Positions 1-7,151 of a stretch of DNA of 64,000 nucleotides are shown here, in pieces. Position 1 is the first letter of the stretch. Every line of letters starts with the position of its first letter. This DNA comes from Streptomyces sp. NBC_00236 (GTDB taxonomy: Bacteria > Actinomycetota > Actinomycetes > Streptomycetales > Streptomycetaceae): contig NZ_CP108100.1 in assembly GCF_036195045.1 (NCBI RefSeq), positions 2,170,001 to 2,234,000 of the forward strand, written 5' to 3'. The notes under the pieces were generated by a model. It searched no databases. It had not been told where the DNA came from and was given only the letters and a program-made list of their open reading frames with translations. A program made the translations under genes and the position numbers.

Positions 1-800
1 GGCCGTTCGACGATCGCGACCATTCCGCCGTGCACGACGAGCAGTTGCCCGTTGACCTTGGCGGCCGCCGGGGAGGCCAGATAGCCGACGAGCGGCGAGA
101 CGTGCTCGGGTGCGAGCGCGTCGAGCCGTCCGTCCTGCGGTTCCTGGAAGCCCGCGAAGACGTCCTCGGTCATCCGGGTCCGGGCGCGCGGGCAGATGGC
201 GTTGGCGGTGACGCCGTACTTGGCCAGTGCCAGCGCGGTGGAGGTGGTCAGCCCGACGATGCCGCCCTTGGCCGCCGCGTAGTTGGGCTGGCCCGCCGAG
301 CCGGCCAGGAAGGCCTCCGACGAGGTGTTGACGATCCGGCCGTAGACCGGGCCACCGGCCTCCTTGGACCTCGACCGCCAGTGGGCGGCGGCGAAGTGCG
401 TGGTGTTGAAGTGGCCCTTGAGGTGCACCCGCATGACCGAGTCCCACTCGTCCTCGGTCATCGAGAAGATCATCCGGTCGCGCAGGATGCCCGCGTTGTT
501 GACCAGGATGTCGAGTCTGCCGTACGTGCTGACGGCCAGCTCGACGAGCTCACGGGCCTGCTCGTGGTCGGAGACGTCGCCGAGGTGGGCGACCGCCCGG
601 CCGCCGGCCGCGCGGATCTCCTCGGCGACCTCCTCGGCGGGTGCGGCGGACGCCTCGCCCGAACCGTCGCGGCCGGGCTGCCCGTAGTCGTTGACGACGA
701 CGGCCGCGCCGAGCCGCGCCAGTTCCAGCGCTTCGGCCCGTCCCAGGCCTCGGCCTGCGCCGGTGACGATCGCGGACAGTCCGTCCAGGGGAAGTGACAT
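1..800 (-). CDS. SDR-family 3-hydroxyacyl-CoA dehydrogenase-like protein (partial)
   Basis: Reading from ATG at 800, 266 codons are visible before the window edge, so the C-terminus is missing. The N-terminus has a Rossmann signature (TGAGRGLG near residue 15), a VNDYG segment, NNAG, and the catalytic YAAAK with an upstream Ser. The long insert after the first beta-alpha unit and the opening MSLPLDG resemble the (3R)-hydroxyacyl-CoA dehydrogenase part of multifunctional enzyme 2 and actinobacterial Hsd4A-type SDRs. It is the last visible gene of a minus-strand operon after the MaoC hydratase and alcohol dehydrogenase, 48 bp behind the latter. Hydratase plus dehydrogenase suggests the middle two steps of beta-oxidation of a branched or steroid-type acyl-CoA. 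The substrate is inferred; a generic FabG-like reductase is the alternative. Confidence 0.85.
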   Translation of the reverse strand, partial: MSLPLDGLSAIVTGAGRGLGRAEALELARLGAAVVVNDYGQPGRDGSGEASAAPAEEVAEEIRAAGGRAVAHLGDVSDHEQARELVELAVSTYGRLDILVNNAGILRDRMIFSMTEDEWDSVMRVHLKGHFNTTHFAAAHWRSRSKEAGGPVYGRIVNTSSEAFLAGSAGQPNYAAAKGGIVGLTTSTALALAKYGVTANAICPRARTRMTEDVFAGFQEPQDGRLDALAPEHVSPLVGYLASPAAAKVNGQLLVVHGGMVAIVER

Positions 801-848
801 CGGTTCTCGGGATCCTCTCGGGAGGGAGCGGGGCGATGCTGCGGGGCG

Positions 849-1925
849 TCAGAGCTCGATGCAGGTACGCAGCGACTCGCCGGTCCGCATCTGGTCGAGG
901 GCGTCATTGATGCCGTCGAGCCGTACCCGGTGGGTGATCATCGACTCCAGGTCGATACGGCCGGCCCGCCAGAGGGCGATGGCCCGCTCGTACGACCGGA
1001 GCACGTCCCCGCCCCCGTACATGGAGGGCAGGATCCGCTTCTCGTCGAAGAACAGCTCGAACATGTTGACCTGGAAGTTGTCGTCCATGGCGCCCGCGCC
1101 GACGATGCAGAGGGTGCCGCCGCGCCGGGTCTGCTCGTACGCGGTGCGGGCCGTGGCGGACTTGCCGACGACCTCGAAGACGTAGTCGAAGCCCTCGCCC
1201 GCGGTGATCCGCTGCTTGGCGTCGGCGAACTCGTCGGGCGAGACGGCCTCGGTCGCACCGAACCGCAGCGCCGCCTCGCGCCGGGAGGCCACCGGGTCCA
1301 CGGCGACGATCTGGGCGGCGCCCTGCACCCTGGCCCCCTGGATGGTGGAGATGCCGACACCGCCGCAGCCCATCACGGCGACCGACGAACCGGCCTCCAC
1401 CTGGGCGGTGTTGATGGCGGCGCCGAGGCCGGTGGTGACCCCGCAGCCGATCAGCGCGGCGATCTCGAACGGCACGTCGTCGGGGATCGGCACCGCGCAG
1501 CCCGCGCCGACGACGACCTCCTCCGTGAAGGTTCCGGTGCCGGCGAAACCGAAGACGTCTCCGCCCGGGCGCTTGAAGTTGGGCGTGCCCGCGTTCATGA
1601 ACCCGGCGAGACAGAGGTGCGTCTGGCCGCGTTTGCAGGACGGACAGCTGCCGCAGGCCGGCAGCCAGCAGACCAGCACCCGGTCCCCCACGCCCAGCCC
1701 GGCCACCCCGTCACCGACGTCGATGACCTCACCGGCGCCCTCGTGGCCGGGGATGAAGGGGGCGGGCTGCGGCAGCACCCCGCTCATCGCGGAGATGTCG
1801 GAGTGGCACAGCCCGGTGGCCCGGACCCGCAGCTTCACCTTGCCGGGGCCGAAGCCCACCGCCTCGACGTCGTCGAGTACTTCGAGTTTGTCCTGGCCGA
1901 TCTCGTGCAGTACGGCTGCGCGCAT
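849..1925 (-). CDS. Zinc-dependent medium-chain alcohol dehydrogenase
   Basis: A 358-residue MDR alcohol dehydrogenase. Catalytic zinc ligands are in GLCHSD and GHEGAGE, the structural zinc site is CGSCPSC followed by a fourth Cys in THLC, and the nucleotide-binding motif is GCGGVG near residue 190. Length and motifs resemble mycobacterial AdhD-type enzymes, which oxidise primary alcohols to aldehydes with NAD. It lies between MaoC hydratase (77 bp upstream) and SDR (48 bp downstream) on the same strand and is probably co-transcribed with both. Given the KstR-like operator ahead of the operon, oxidation of a terminal side-chain alcohol is plausible but inferred. ATG at 1925 matches the family N-terminus (MRAAVLHE). 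Confidence 0.9.
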   Translation of the reverse strand: MRAAVLHEIGQDKLEVLDDVEAVGFGPGKVKLRVRATGLCHSDISAMSGVLPQPAPFIPGHEGAGEVIDVGDGVAGLGVGDRVLVCWLPACGSCPSCKRGQTHLCLAGFMNAGTPNFKRPGGDVFGFAGTGTFTEEVVVGAGCAVPIPDDVPFEIAALIGCGVTTGLGAAINTAQVEAGSSVAVMGCGGVGISTIQGARVQGAAQIVAVDPVASRREAALRFGATEAVSPDEFADAKQRITAGEGFDYVFEVVGKSATARTAYEQTRRGGTLCIVGAGAMDDNFQVNMFELFFDEKRILPSMYGGGDVLRSYERAIALWRAGRIDLESMITHRVRLDGINDALDQMRTGESLRTCIEL

Positions 1926-1975
1926 GGTGCGGCTCCCCTCACGGGCCTGTGATGCTCTGGAATTCGGTTCGGATT

Positions 1976-2018
1976 CGGGATCAGGAATGCTCGACGTCGG
2001 GATCAGGAGTGCTCGACG
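1976..2018. repeat. Tandem 21-bp duplication at the 3' end of the MaoC gene
   Basis: Copies at 1976-1996 and 1998-2018 differ at one base. The second copy contains the last codons and stop of the MaoC gene, so the first is an extra copy of that gene end lying just downstream. This recurs at several other gene ends in the window. Confidence 0.85.
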
Positions 2019-2875
2019 AAGGTGTCGCTGAGGACCACGGCGTTCTTCCGCTCCGCCGCCCTCACCTCGACCCGCACCTCGTTCCCGCCGGTCCACATCT
2101 CGATGCGGAGGGTCTCGCCGGGGAAGACGACCCCGGCGAACCGGGTGCGGTAGGAACGGATACGGGTCGCGTCGCCGCCGAGCACCGTGTCGGTGACGGC
2201 CTTCAGCGTCATGCCGTAGGTGCACAGACCGTGCAGGATCGGCCGGTCGAAGCCGGCCTGCGCGGCGAACTCGGGGTCGGCGTGGAGCGGGTTCCAGTCC
2301 CCGGAGAGGCGGTAGAGCAGCGCCTGGTCCGGCCGGACCGGACGCTCCACCAGGTGGTTGCCCGCGATGGCGGGGTAGGCCGTCCGCTCGGACGGACCCC
2401 GCTCGCCGCCGAAGCCGCCCTCGCCGCGGACGAAGATCTGGGAGTCGTTGGTCCACAGCGGGCCGTCCTCGTCGGCGGCCTCGGTACGCAGCACCAGCAC
2501 GGCCGCCTTGACCTTGTCGTACACCGCGGCGACCTTCGTGGTCGTCACGGCGCTGCCCTTCACCGGGAGCGGCCGGTGCACCCGTACGCTCTGCCCGCCG
2601 TGCAGGACGGCCGCGAGGTCGATGTCGACGCCGGGTGCGGAGAGGCCGCCGGCCATGGCCGTGCCGGCGCCCGCGACCGTGGCGAAGGAGGGCAGGACCT
2701 GGAGCCGCGACTCCAGCGTGTAGCTCAGCTCACCGGGGTCGACGGCGGGGTCGGCCAGATCGGGGCGGGCGCCCGCCCCGATCCCCAGGTGGTAGAGCTG
2801 GACGTCCTTGTGGTCCCAGCTGATGTGGCTGGTCCGGGGTTCGGCAGCGAGAGCTTTTTCGGCATCAATGGGCAT
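2003..2875 (-). CDS. MaoC-family (hydratase-2 type) enoyl-CoA hydratase, Hsd4B-like
   Basis: A 290-residue two-hotdog hydratase 2. The C-terminal hotdog carries the hydratase-2 signature, YRLSGDWNPLHADPEFA followed by FDRPILHGLCTYG, with the catalytic Asp and His. Opening residues MPIDAEKALA, the DVQLYHLGIGAG segment and overall length resemble mycobacterial Hsd4B (Rv3538), which hydrates enoyl-CoA intermediates of the cholesterol side chain, and the hydratase domain of peroxisomal MFE-2. ATG at 2875 has GAGGAG about 9 nt upstream. It heads an operon with alcohol dehydrogenase and SDR. A KstR-type operator (2972-2985) and a 16-bp stem hairpin precede it. The steroid role is inferred; other branched acyl-CoAs are possible. 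Confidence 0.9.
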   Translation of the reverse strand: MPIDAEKALAAEPRTSHISWDHKDVQLYHLGIGAGARPDLADPAVDPGELSYTLESRLQVLPSFATVAGAGTAMAGGLSAPGVDIDLAAVLHGGQSVRVHRPLPVKGSAVTTTKVAAVYDKVKAAVLVLRTEAADEDGPLWTNDSQIFVRGEGGFGGERGPSERTAYPAIAGNHLVERPVRPDQALLYRLSGDWNPLHADPEFAAQAGFDRPILHGLCTYGMTLKAVTDTVLGGDATRIRSYRTRFAGVVFPGETLRIEMWTGGNEVRVEVRAAERKNAVVLSDTFVEHS

Positions 2876-2901
2876 GGGGAAGCTGCTCCTCGACGGTGAA
2901 A

Positions 2902-2943
2902 GACCTCGGTGCGGCCGTCCGCACCGTCGGCCGCACCGAGGTC
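2902..2943 (-). promoter_or_regulatory. Perfect 16-bp stem hairpin in the leader of the MaoC operon
   Basis: Bases 2902-2917 are exactly complementary to 2928-2943 with a 10-nt loop. The hairpin sits between the putative operator (2972) and the ribosome-binding region of the MaoC gene (start 2875), so it would form in its 5' UTR. It could be an attenuator, an mRNA stabiliser, or a terminator for antisense transcription. There is no U-run. Confidence 0.6.
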
Positions 2944-2971
2944 GTGCGGGGACCGGTGACCACGCCCGTTC

Positions 2972-2985
2972 TAGAACGCGTTCTA
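2972..2985. promoter_or_regulatory. KstR-type operator
   Basis: TAGAACGCGTTCTA matches the published KstR pattern TNNAACNNGTTNNA exactly. It lies inside a 16-bp perfect palindrome (2971-2986), about 97 bp before the MaoC start, and is the most symmetrical of the four such sites in this window. A KstR-like regulator is encoded at 35343. Confidence 0.75.
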
Positions 2986-3033
2986 GCCGGTTGGCCCTAT
3001 GTATAACGCAGCGCCCAGCACTTGTGAAGACTG

Positions 3034-3048
3034 CTGACGTCTCGTCAG
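3034..3048. promoter_or_regulatory. Palindrome CTGAC-N5-GTCAG (site 1 of 4)
   Basis: CTGACGTCTCGTCAG is a 6+3+6 palindrome and fits the shared pattern CTGAC-N5-GTCAG also seen at 12254, 22665 and 61806. It lies 49 bp from the KstR-type site at 2972. The arrangement suggests a second TetR-like repressor, not identified in the window. Confidence 0.5.
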
Positions 3049-3083
3049 ATCCCTTGGCCGGACGCCTTTCGCCCTCTGTCGCG

Positions 3084-3103
3084 GCAATGACATTTGTCAT
3101 TGC
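3084..3103. promoter_or_regulatory. Inverted repeat upstream of the ABC exporter, candidate response-regulator site
   Basis: A 9-bp perfect inverted repeat with a 2-bp spacer (core ATGACA-N2-TGTCAT). It is centred about 66 bp before the leaderless start of the exporter ATPase, a usual position for NarL/DesR-type activators. The exporter operon encodes a DesK-type kinase and the cognate-looking regulator follows, so autoregulation is the simplest reading. Confidence 0.55.
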
Positions 3104-3145
3104 GGAGTGCGTACATGCGCCTCTGCCACGGCGGGTCCGGGCTCC

Positions 3146-3162
3146 GTAGCGTCGTATGCATG
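3146..3162 (+). promoter_or_regulatory. -10 element and leaderless start of the ABC exporter operon
   Basis: TAGCGT (3146-3151) is a TANNNT -10 element ending 8 nt before the ATG at 3160. No Shine-Dalgarno sequence precedes the ATG, which fits a leaderless transcript starting at or near the A of ATG. Confidence 0.45.
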
Positions 3163-4104
3163 ACGAAGACAACGGGGAACGGGGCCGCGGTGGTCCTCAC
3201 CGGGGCGGTGAAGACCTTCGGCAGGGCCGGACAGCGGGTGCGGGCGGTGGACGGGATCGGGCTGACCGTCGAGCGGGGCGAGACCGTCGCCCTGCTCGGG
3301 CGCAACGGCGCGGGAAAGTCCACCGCGATCAGCCTGCTGCTCGGGCTGAACGAGCCGGACGCCGGCACGGTGCGGGTCCTGGGCCGCACCCCCGAACAGG
3401 CGGTACGGGCGGGCCTGGTCGGCGCGATGCTCCAGGACGGGCGGCCCATCCAGCGGGTCACCGTCCGCGAGCTCATCACGTTCGTCGCCGCCACCTACCC
3501 GAAGCCGCTGCCGGTCGCCGAGGCGCTGGCCCTGGCGGGCGTGGCGGAGTACGCGAACCGGCGGATCGACAAGCTGTCCGGCGGCCAGATCCAGCGGGTC
3601 CGGTTCGCCGTCGCGCTGGCCGGGAATCCGGAGCTGATCGTGCTGGACGAGCCGACCGCCGCCCTGGACGTGGAGGGGCGGCACGCGTTCTGGGAGTCCA
3701 TGCGCGCCTATGCCCGGCGCGGCAACACCGTGCTCTTCTCCACCCACTACCTGGAGGAGGCCGACGAGAACGCCGACCGGATCGTCGTCGTCGACCGTGG
3801 CCGGATCGTCGCGGACGGCAGCGGTGAGGCCGTCAAGGCCGCGGCCGGCCACAGCCAGGTCTCCTTCGATCTCGCGGGCCGCTCCACCGAGGGCCTGGAA
3901 CTGCTGCCCGGTGTCGTGACGGTCGAGGTGACCGGCGACCGGGCGGTGCTGCACACGGACGACTCGGACGCCACCGTGGTGGAACTGGCCCGGCTCGGCC
4001 TGGTCCGCGGCCTCCAGGTGTCCCTGGCGACGCTGGAGGCGGCCTTCCTCTCCCTCACCGCGCCGGCCGCCGGCGCCCCCCGGTCCGCGAAGGAGACCGT
4101 CTGA
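3160..4104 (+). CDS. ABC-2 type exporter ATP-binding protein
   Basis: A 314-residue drug-type ABC ATPase with Walker A GRNGAGKST, the Q-loop in MLQDG, signature LSGGQIQ, Walker B LIVLDEPT and the switch His in STHY. A C-terminal extension of about 90 residues is typical of CcmA/DrrA-like subunits. Start ATG at 3160 was chosen over an upstream in-frame ATG at 3094, which falls inside the palindrome. Its stop overlaps the permease start (TGATG). With the permease and kinase it forms an exporter/sensor operon of the kind controlled by DesK/DesR-family pairs; the exported compound is unknown. Confidence 0.93.
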   Translation: MTKTTGNGAAVVLTGAVKTFGRAGQRVRAVDGIGLTVERGETVALLGRNGAGKSTAISLLLGLNEPDAGTVRVLGRTPEQAVRAGLVGAMLQDGRPIQRVTVRELITFVAATYPKPLPVAEALALAGVAEYANRRIDKLSGGQIQRVRFAVALAGNPELIVLDEPTAALDVEGRHAFWESMRAYARRGNTVLFSTHYLEEADENADRIVVVDRGRIVADGSGEAVKAAAGHSQVSFDLAGRSTEGLELLPGVVTVEVTGDRAVLHTDDSDATVVELARLGLVRGLQVSLATLEAAFLSLTAPAAGAPRSAKETV

Positions 4105-4826
4105 TGTACCGCTACATCGTGCTCGAGACCCGCCGCACCCTGCGCGACGGCACGTTCCTGATCTTCGGCACCGGAATGCCCGTGCTGATGTACCTGATCT
4201 TCACGAACATCGGCGGCGGTGACGGGGTCGACGGCTGGAAGACCGCCTCGATGGTAGGCATGGCCGCGTACGGAGCACTCGGCTCCGCCATGTCGATCGG
4301 TACGGGTGTCGCCTCCGACAAGTCCCTGGGCTGGCTCCAGCAGCTGCGGATCACCCCGCTCTCCCCCACGCACGCGGTCGTCGGCCGGGCGATCAGCGGT
4401 TCGGTGACCGTGCTGCCGACGATCCTGACGGTGCTGCTGGCCGGCGGCCTGGTGAACGGCGTACGGCTGGCCGCCTGGCAGTGGGCCGCCCTCGTCCTGC
4501 TGCTGTGGATCGGCGCCCTGCCCTTCACCCTGCTCGGCCTGGGCAACGGCTTCCGTCTCACCCCCCAGGGCACCGGGGTCGTCAACGTCGCGTGCCTGAT
4601 GGGCTTCGGTGTCGTCGGCGGGCTGTGGTTCCCGCTGGAACTCCTTCCGGAGTGGCTGCGCTCCGTCGGCAGGTTCACGCCCGCCAACCGGTTCGCCGAC
4701 CTGGGCTGGGCGGCCACGGACGGCCGTGCGCCCGGGGCCACGACGGTCGGCGTACTCGCGGGGTGGCTCCTCCTGTTCGGCACGTACGCCGTGATCTCGT
4801 ACCGTCGGTCCGCGAGGACCGTGTGA
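4104..4826 (+). CDS. ABC-2 type exporter permease
   Basis: A 240-residue membrane protein with about six hydrophobic helices, starting one base inside the ATPase stop codon. The N-terminal RRTLRDGTFLIF segment and the C-terminal arrangement with a conserved EWLRSVGRFTPANRF segment before the last helix are typical of ABC-2 permeases of the DrrB/YadH group. It pairs with the ATPase just upstream. The 3' end, with its stop, is duplicated at 4841-4861. Confidence 0.92.
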   Translation: MYRYIVLETRRTLRDGTFLIFGTGMPVLMYLIFTNIGGGDGVDGWKTASMVGMAAYGALGSAMSIGTGVASDKSLGWLQQLRITPLSPTHAVVGRAISGSVTVLPTILTVLLAGGLVNGVRLAAWQWAALVLLLWIGALPFTLLGLGNGFRLTPQGTGVVNVACLMGFGVVGGLWFPLELLPEWLRSVGRFTPANRFADLGWAATDGRAPGATTVGVLAGWLLLFGTYAVISYRRSARTV

Positions 4827-4861
4827 CGGGAGCGTGCCGGGAGGACCGTGTGACGGGAGCG
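4814..4861. repeat. Exact 21-bp tandem duplication across the permease stop codon
   Basis: 4814-4834 and 4841-4861 are identical (period 27). The first copy contains the permease stop; the second fills the space before the kinase start at 4865. Its ribosome-binding site may therefore derive from the duplicated GGGAG. Confidence 0.9.
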
Positions 4862-4864
4862 AAC

Positions 4865-6061
4865 ATGTCCAGGAACCGAAGAGCGGACCGGAAGGAACGG
4901 CGCCGCCTGCGGAAGGAGGGCCGCCGCCCCGGCCCGCCGGGACCGTACGCGCTGCTGCCCTGGCTGCTGATGGGTCTGGGTTCCTTCTCCAACCTCTTCC
5001 AGGGCGAGACCCCCAATCCGTGGATCGGCGGGATCGGTCTGCTCGCCTTCAACTCCCTCTATGTCTCGGTGGTGTTCCGGGGCTTCGTCAAGGAGAAGCG
5101 CGAGAGCCCGGTGTCGTACGTCCTGCTGGGCGCGATGGCCGCCATCACCTTCGGGCTGGCGATCGGCTACGGCGGCAGCTGGCTGCTCTTCTTCCCGCTG
5201 CTCTCGCTCGCGTGCGGCACCATCCTGCGCCACCGCTGGCTCGCCGCCGGGCTGCTCGGCCTCGCCGTGGCGGCCTGCCTGATCGCGGTGTGGCGCGACG
5301 ACAGCACATCGACACCGTGGACCCTGGGGTACGGGACGTTCATCTCGGGTGCGGTGACAGCCGCGATCCTCACCCTGTCGGAGACGGTGATGGAACTGCG
5401 CGCCACCCGGCAGGAACTGGCCCGTACCGCCGTCGAGAAGGAGCGGCTGCGCTTCTCCCGCGATCTGCACGACCTGCTGGGCCACACGCTCTCGGTGATC
5501 GTCGTCAAGTCGGAGGCGGCGCGCAGGCTCGCCCCGCGCGACATGGACGCGGCGCTCTCGCAGGTCGCCGACATCGAGTCCGTCGGCCGGCAGGCGCTCA
5601 CCGAGATCCGCGAGGCGGTCACCGGCTACCGCGAGGGCAGCCTGGCCACCGAGCTCGACCGGGCCAGGTCCGCGCTGACCGCCGCCGGCATCGAACCCTC
5701 GGTCCGCCGCTCGGGCCCCCCGCTCGCACCGCAGACGGAGGCGCTGCTGGGCTGGGTGGTGCGGGAAGCCGTCACCAACGTCGTCCGCCACTCCACCGCG
5801 ACCACGTGCGTGTTCGTCGTCGAAGGCACGCCCGGCCGGGTCCGCCTCACGGTCACGGACGACGGCCGGACCCCGGCCGCCCCGCCCACCCCGGGCATCG
5901 GCGGCACCGGCCTGAAGGGCCTCACCGAACGCCTCGCGGTGGCCGGCGGCTCGCTGGAAGCGGGGCCCGGACCGGCAGGCGGCTTCGTGGTGACGGCTGA
6001 GCTTCCGGCGGATGCCCCCGGAGAACCCGGTGGGAACGGCTCGCCCGCACCGGGCTCGTGA
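4865..6061 (+). CDS. DesK-type sensor histidine kinase
   Basis: A 398-residue kinase. A basic N-terminus is followed by four or five membrane helices (about residues 28-165), a short coiled segment, a HisKA_3 dimerisation domain with phosphoacceptor His202 in RDLHDLLGH, and an HATPase_c domain with the N box VVREAVTNVVRH and a GTGLKGL motif. There is no obvious extracellular domain, so like DesK it probably senses the membrane or a compound within it. It follows the exporter genes closely and probably acts with the regulator at 6494. ATG at 4865 is chosen; alternatives inside the 21-bp repeat are less likely. Confidence 0.92.
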   Translation: MSRNRRADRKERRRLRKEGRRPGPPGPYALLPWLLMGLGSFSNLFQGETPNPWIGGIGLLAFNSLYVSVVFRGFVKEKRESPVSYVLLGAMAAITFGLAIGYGGSWLLFFPLLSLACGTILRHRWLAAGLLGLAVAACLIAVWRDDSTSTPWTLGYGTFISGAVTAAILTLSETVMELRATRQELARTAVEKERLRFSRDLHDLLGHTLSVIVVKSEAARRLAPRDMDAALSQVADIESVGRQALTEIREAVTGYREGSLATELDRARSALTAAGIEPSVRRSGPPLAPQTEALLGWVVREAVTNVVRHSTATTCVFVVEGTPGRVRLTVTDDGRTPAAPPTPGIGGTGLKGLTERLAVAGGSLEAGPGPAGGFVVTAELPADAPGEPGGNGSPAPGS

Positions 6062-6493
6062 CCCGGCGCCGGGGGATCCGCCGTTCGACCGAAGCCGTGG
6101 AGCGGGCCGCCCCCGCCCCGGCCGACCGCCGTCACCGGGATGCGAGCCAGGCGGCAAGGCCGCTACCCGCAGCCGTGGTCAGCGCTGCCACCAGCCGGCC
6201 CGGAATGCGCTGGATCGTCACATGCAAGCCACCGCAACGGAGTTCGAACGCCGGAATCGGCCGTGCGGGGCGTCTACCTCGGCTCATGAAGGCAGTTCAG
6301 CACGTCCCTCACTGCGGACGCCAACACTTCCGGGACCCGATCAACAGCCTTATGGTGAAGGGTTATTGACAAGTCGACATCCGTGCAGAACCACGCCCAT
6401 TCGAGCAGATTGCGCTGCCGGCGCCGGCTCGGTTCCTCCCGGAACCGCCCCGTACGCCCCCCCCTGACCGCCCTCCGGCCCTACCCTGTTCCC
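6062..6493. other. 432-bp gap between kinase and response regulator
   Basis: No convincing gene. A plus-strand frame at 6058-6369 lacks a ribosome-binding site and family resemblance, and part of the segment (about 6290-6370) has lower GC than its surroundings. The start of the regulator looks leaderless, with TACCCT (6482-6487) 6 nt before its GTG, so this gap probably holds the regulator's own promoter. A remnant of a lost gene cannot be excluded. Confidence 0.4.
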
Positions 6494-7135
6494 GTGAACG
6501 AGATGCCGCAGGATCACCGGCCGACCAAGTCCGTACGGGTACTGCTCGCCGAGGACCAGGGCATGATGCGCGGCGCGCTCGCCCTGCTGCTCGGGCTGGA
6601 GCCCGACATCGAGGTGGTCGCCCAGGTGGGCGCGGGCGACGAGATCGTGGCCGCCGCGCTGACGTCGCGGCCCGATGTGGCGCTCCTCGACATCGAGCTC
6701 CCGGGCCGCAGCGGGCTGGACGCGGCCGCCGATCTGCGGGAGGAGGTGCCGGACTGCCGGGTGCTGATCCTCACCACCTTCGGCCGGCCCGGCTATCTGC
6801 GGCGCGCGATGGAGGCCGGGGCGGCCGGGTTCCTGGTGAAGGACGGCCCGGTCGAGGAGCTCGCGTCGGCGATCCGCCGGGTGCTGACCGGGGAGACCGT
6901 CATCGACCCGGCCCTGGCCGCCGCCGCGCTGAGCGCGGGACCGAGCCCGCTGACCGCGCGGGAGCGGGACGCGCTGGTCGCCTCGGTGGACGGGGCGACG
7001 GTCGCGGACATCGCGGTGAAGCTGCATCTGTCGGAGTCCACCGTCCGCAACTACCTGTCGGCGGCGATCGGGAAGACGGGCACACGCAACCGGATGGAGG
7101 CGGTCCGGGCGGCCCGGCAGCAGGGGTGGCTCTAA
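6494..7135 (+). CDS. NarL/DesR-family response regulator
   Basis: A 213-residue regulator. The receiver domain has acidic residues in LLAEDQ, phosphoacceptor Asp66 in LLDIELPGRSG, Thr in LTTFG and Lys in LVKDG. The C-terminal LuxR-type HTH reads PLTARERDAL then VADIAVKLHLSESTVRNYLS. It very probably pairs with the DesK-type kinase at 4865 to control the exporter, although 432 bp separate them. GTG at 6494 is preferred because a -10-like TACCCT lies 6 nt upstream; ATG at 6502 is possible. Confidence 0.92.
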   Translation: MNEMPQDHRPTKSVRVLLAEDQGMMRGALALLLGLEPDIEVVAQVGAGDEIVAAALTSRPDVALLDIELPGRSGLDAAADLREEVPDCRVLILTTFGRPGYLRRAMEAGAAGFLVKDGPVEELASAIRRVLTGETVIDPALAAAALSAGPSPLTARERDALVASVDGATVADIAVKLHLSESTVRNYLSAAIGKTGTRNRMEAVRAARQQGWL

Positions 7136-7151
7136 CGCCCGCGGGTGGTCC

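Noticed and set aside
4829..4865. Earlier GTG starts for the histidine kinase within the 21-bp repeat
   Set aside because: The repeat creates start-like GTG codons by duplication of the permease end; ATG 4865 gives the normal kinase N-terminus.
6180..6260. tRNA-like GTTCGAA segment suggesting an attachment site
   Set aside because: No cloverleaf can be drawn around it, and no integrase or direct repeat pair is present.
6058..6369. A 103-codon plus-strand frame in the kinase-regulator gap
   Set aside because: No ribosome-binding site, no family resemblance, and mixed composition; kept only as a note in the gap entry.
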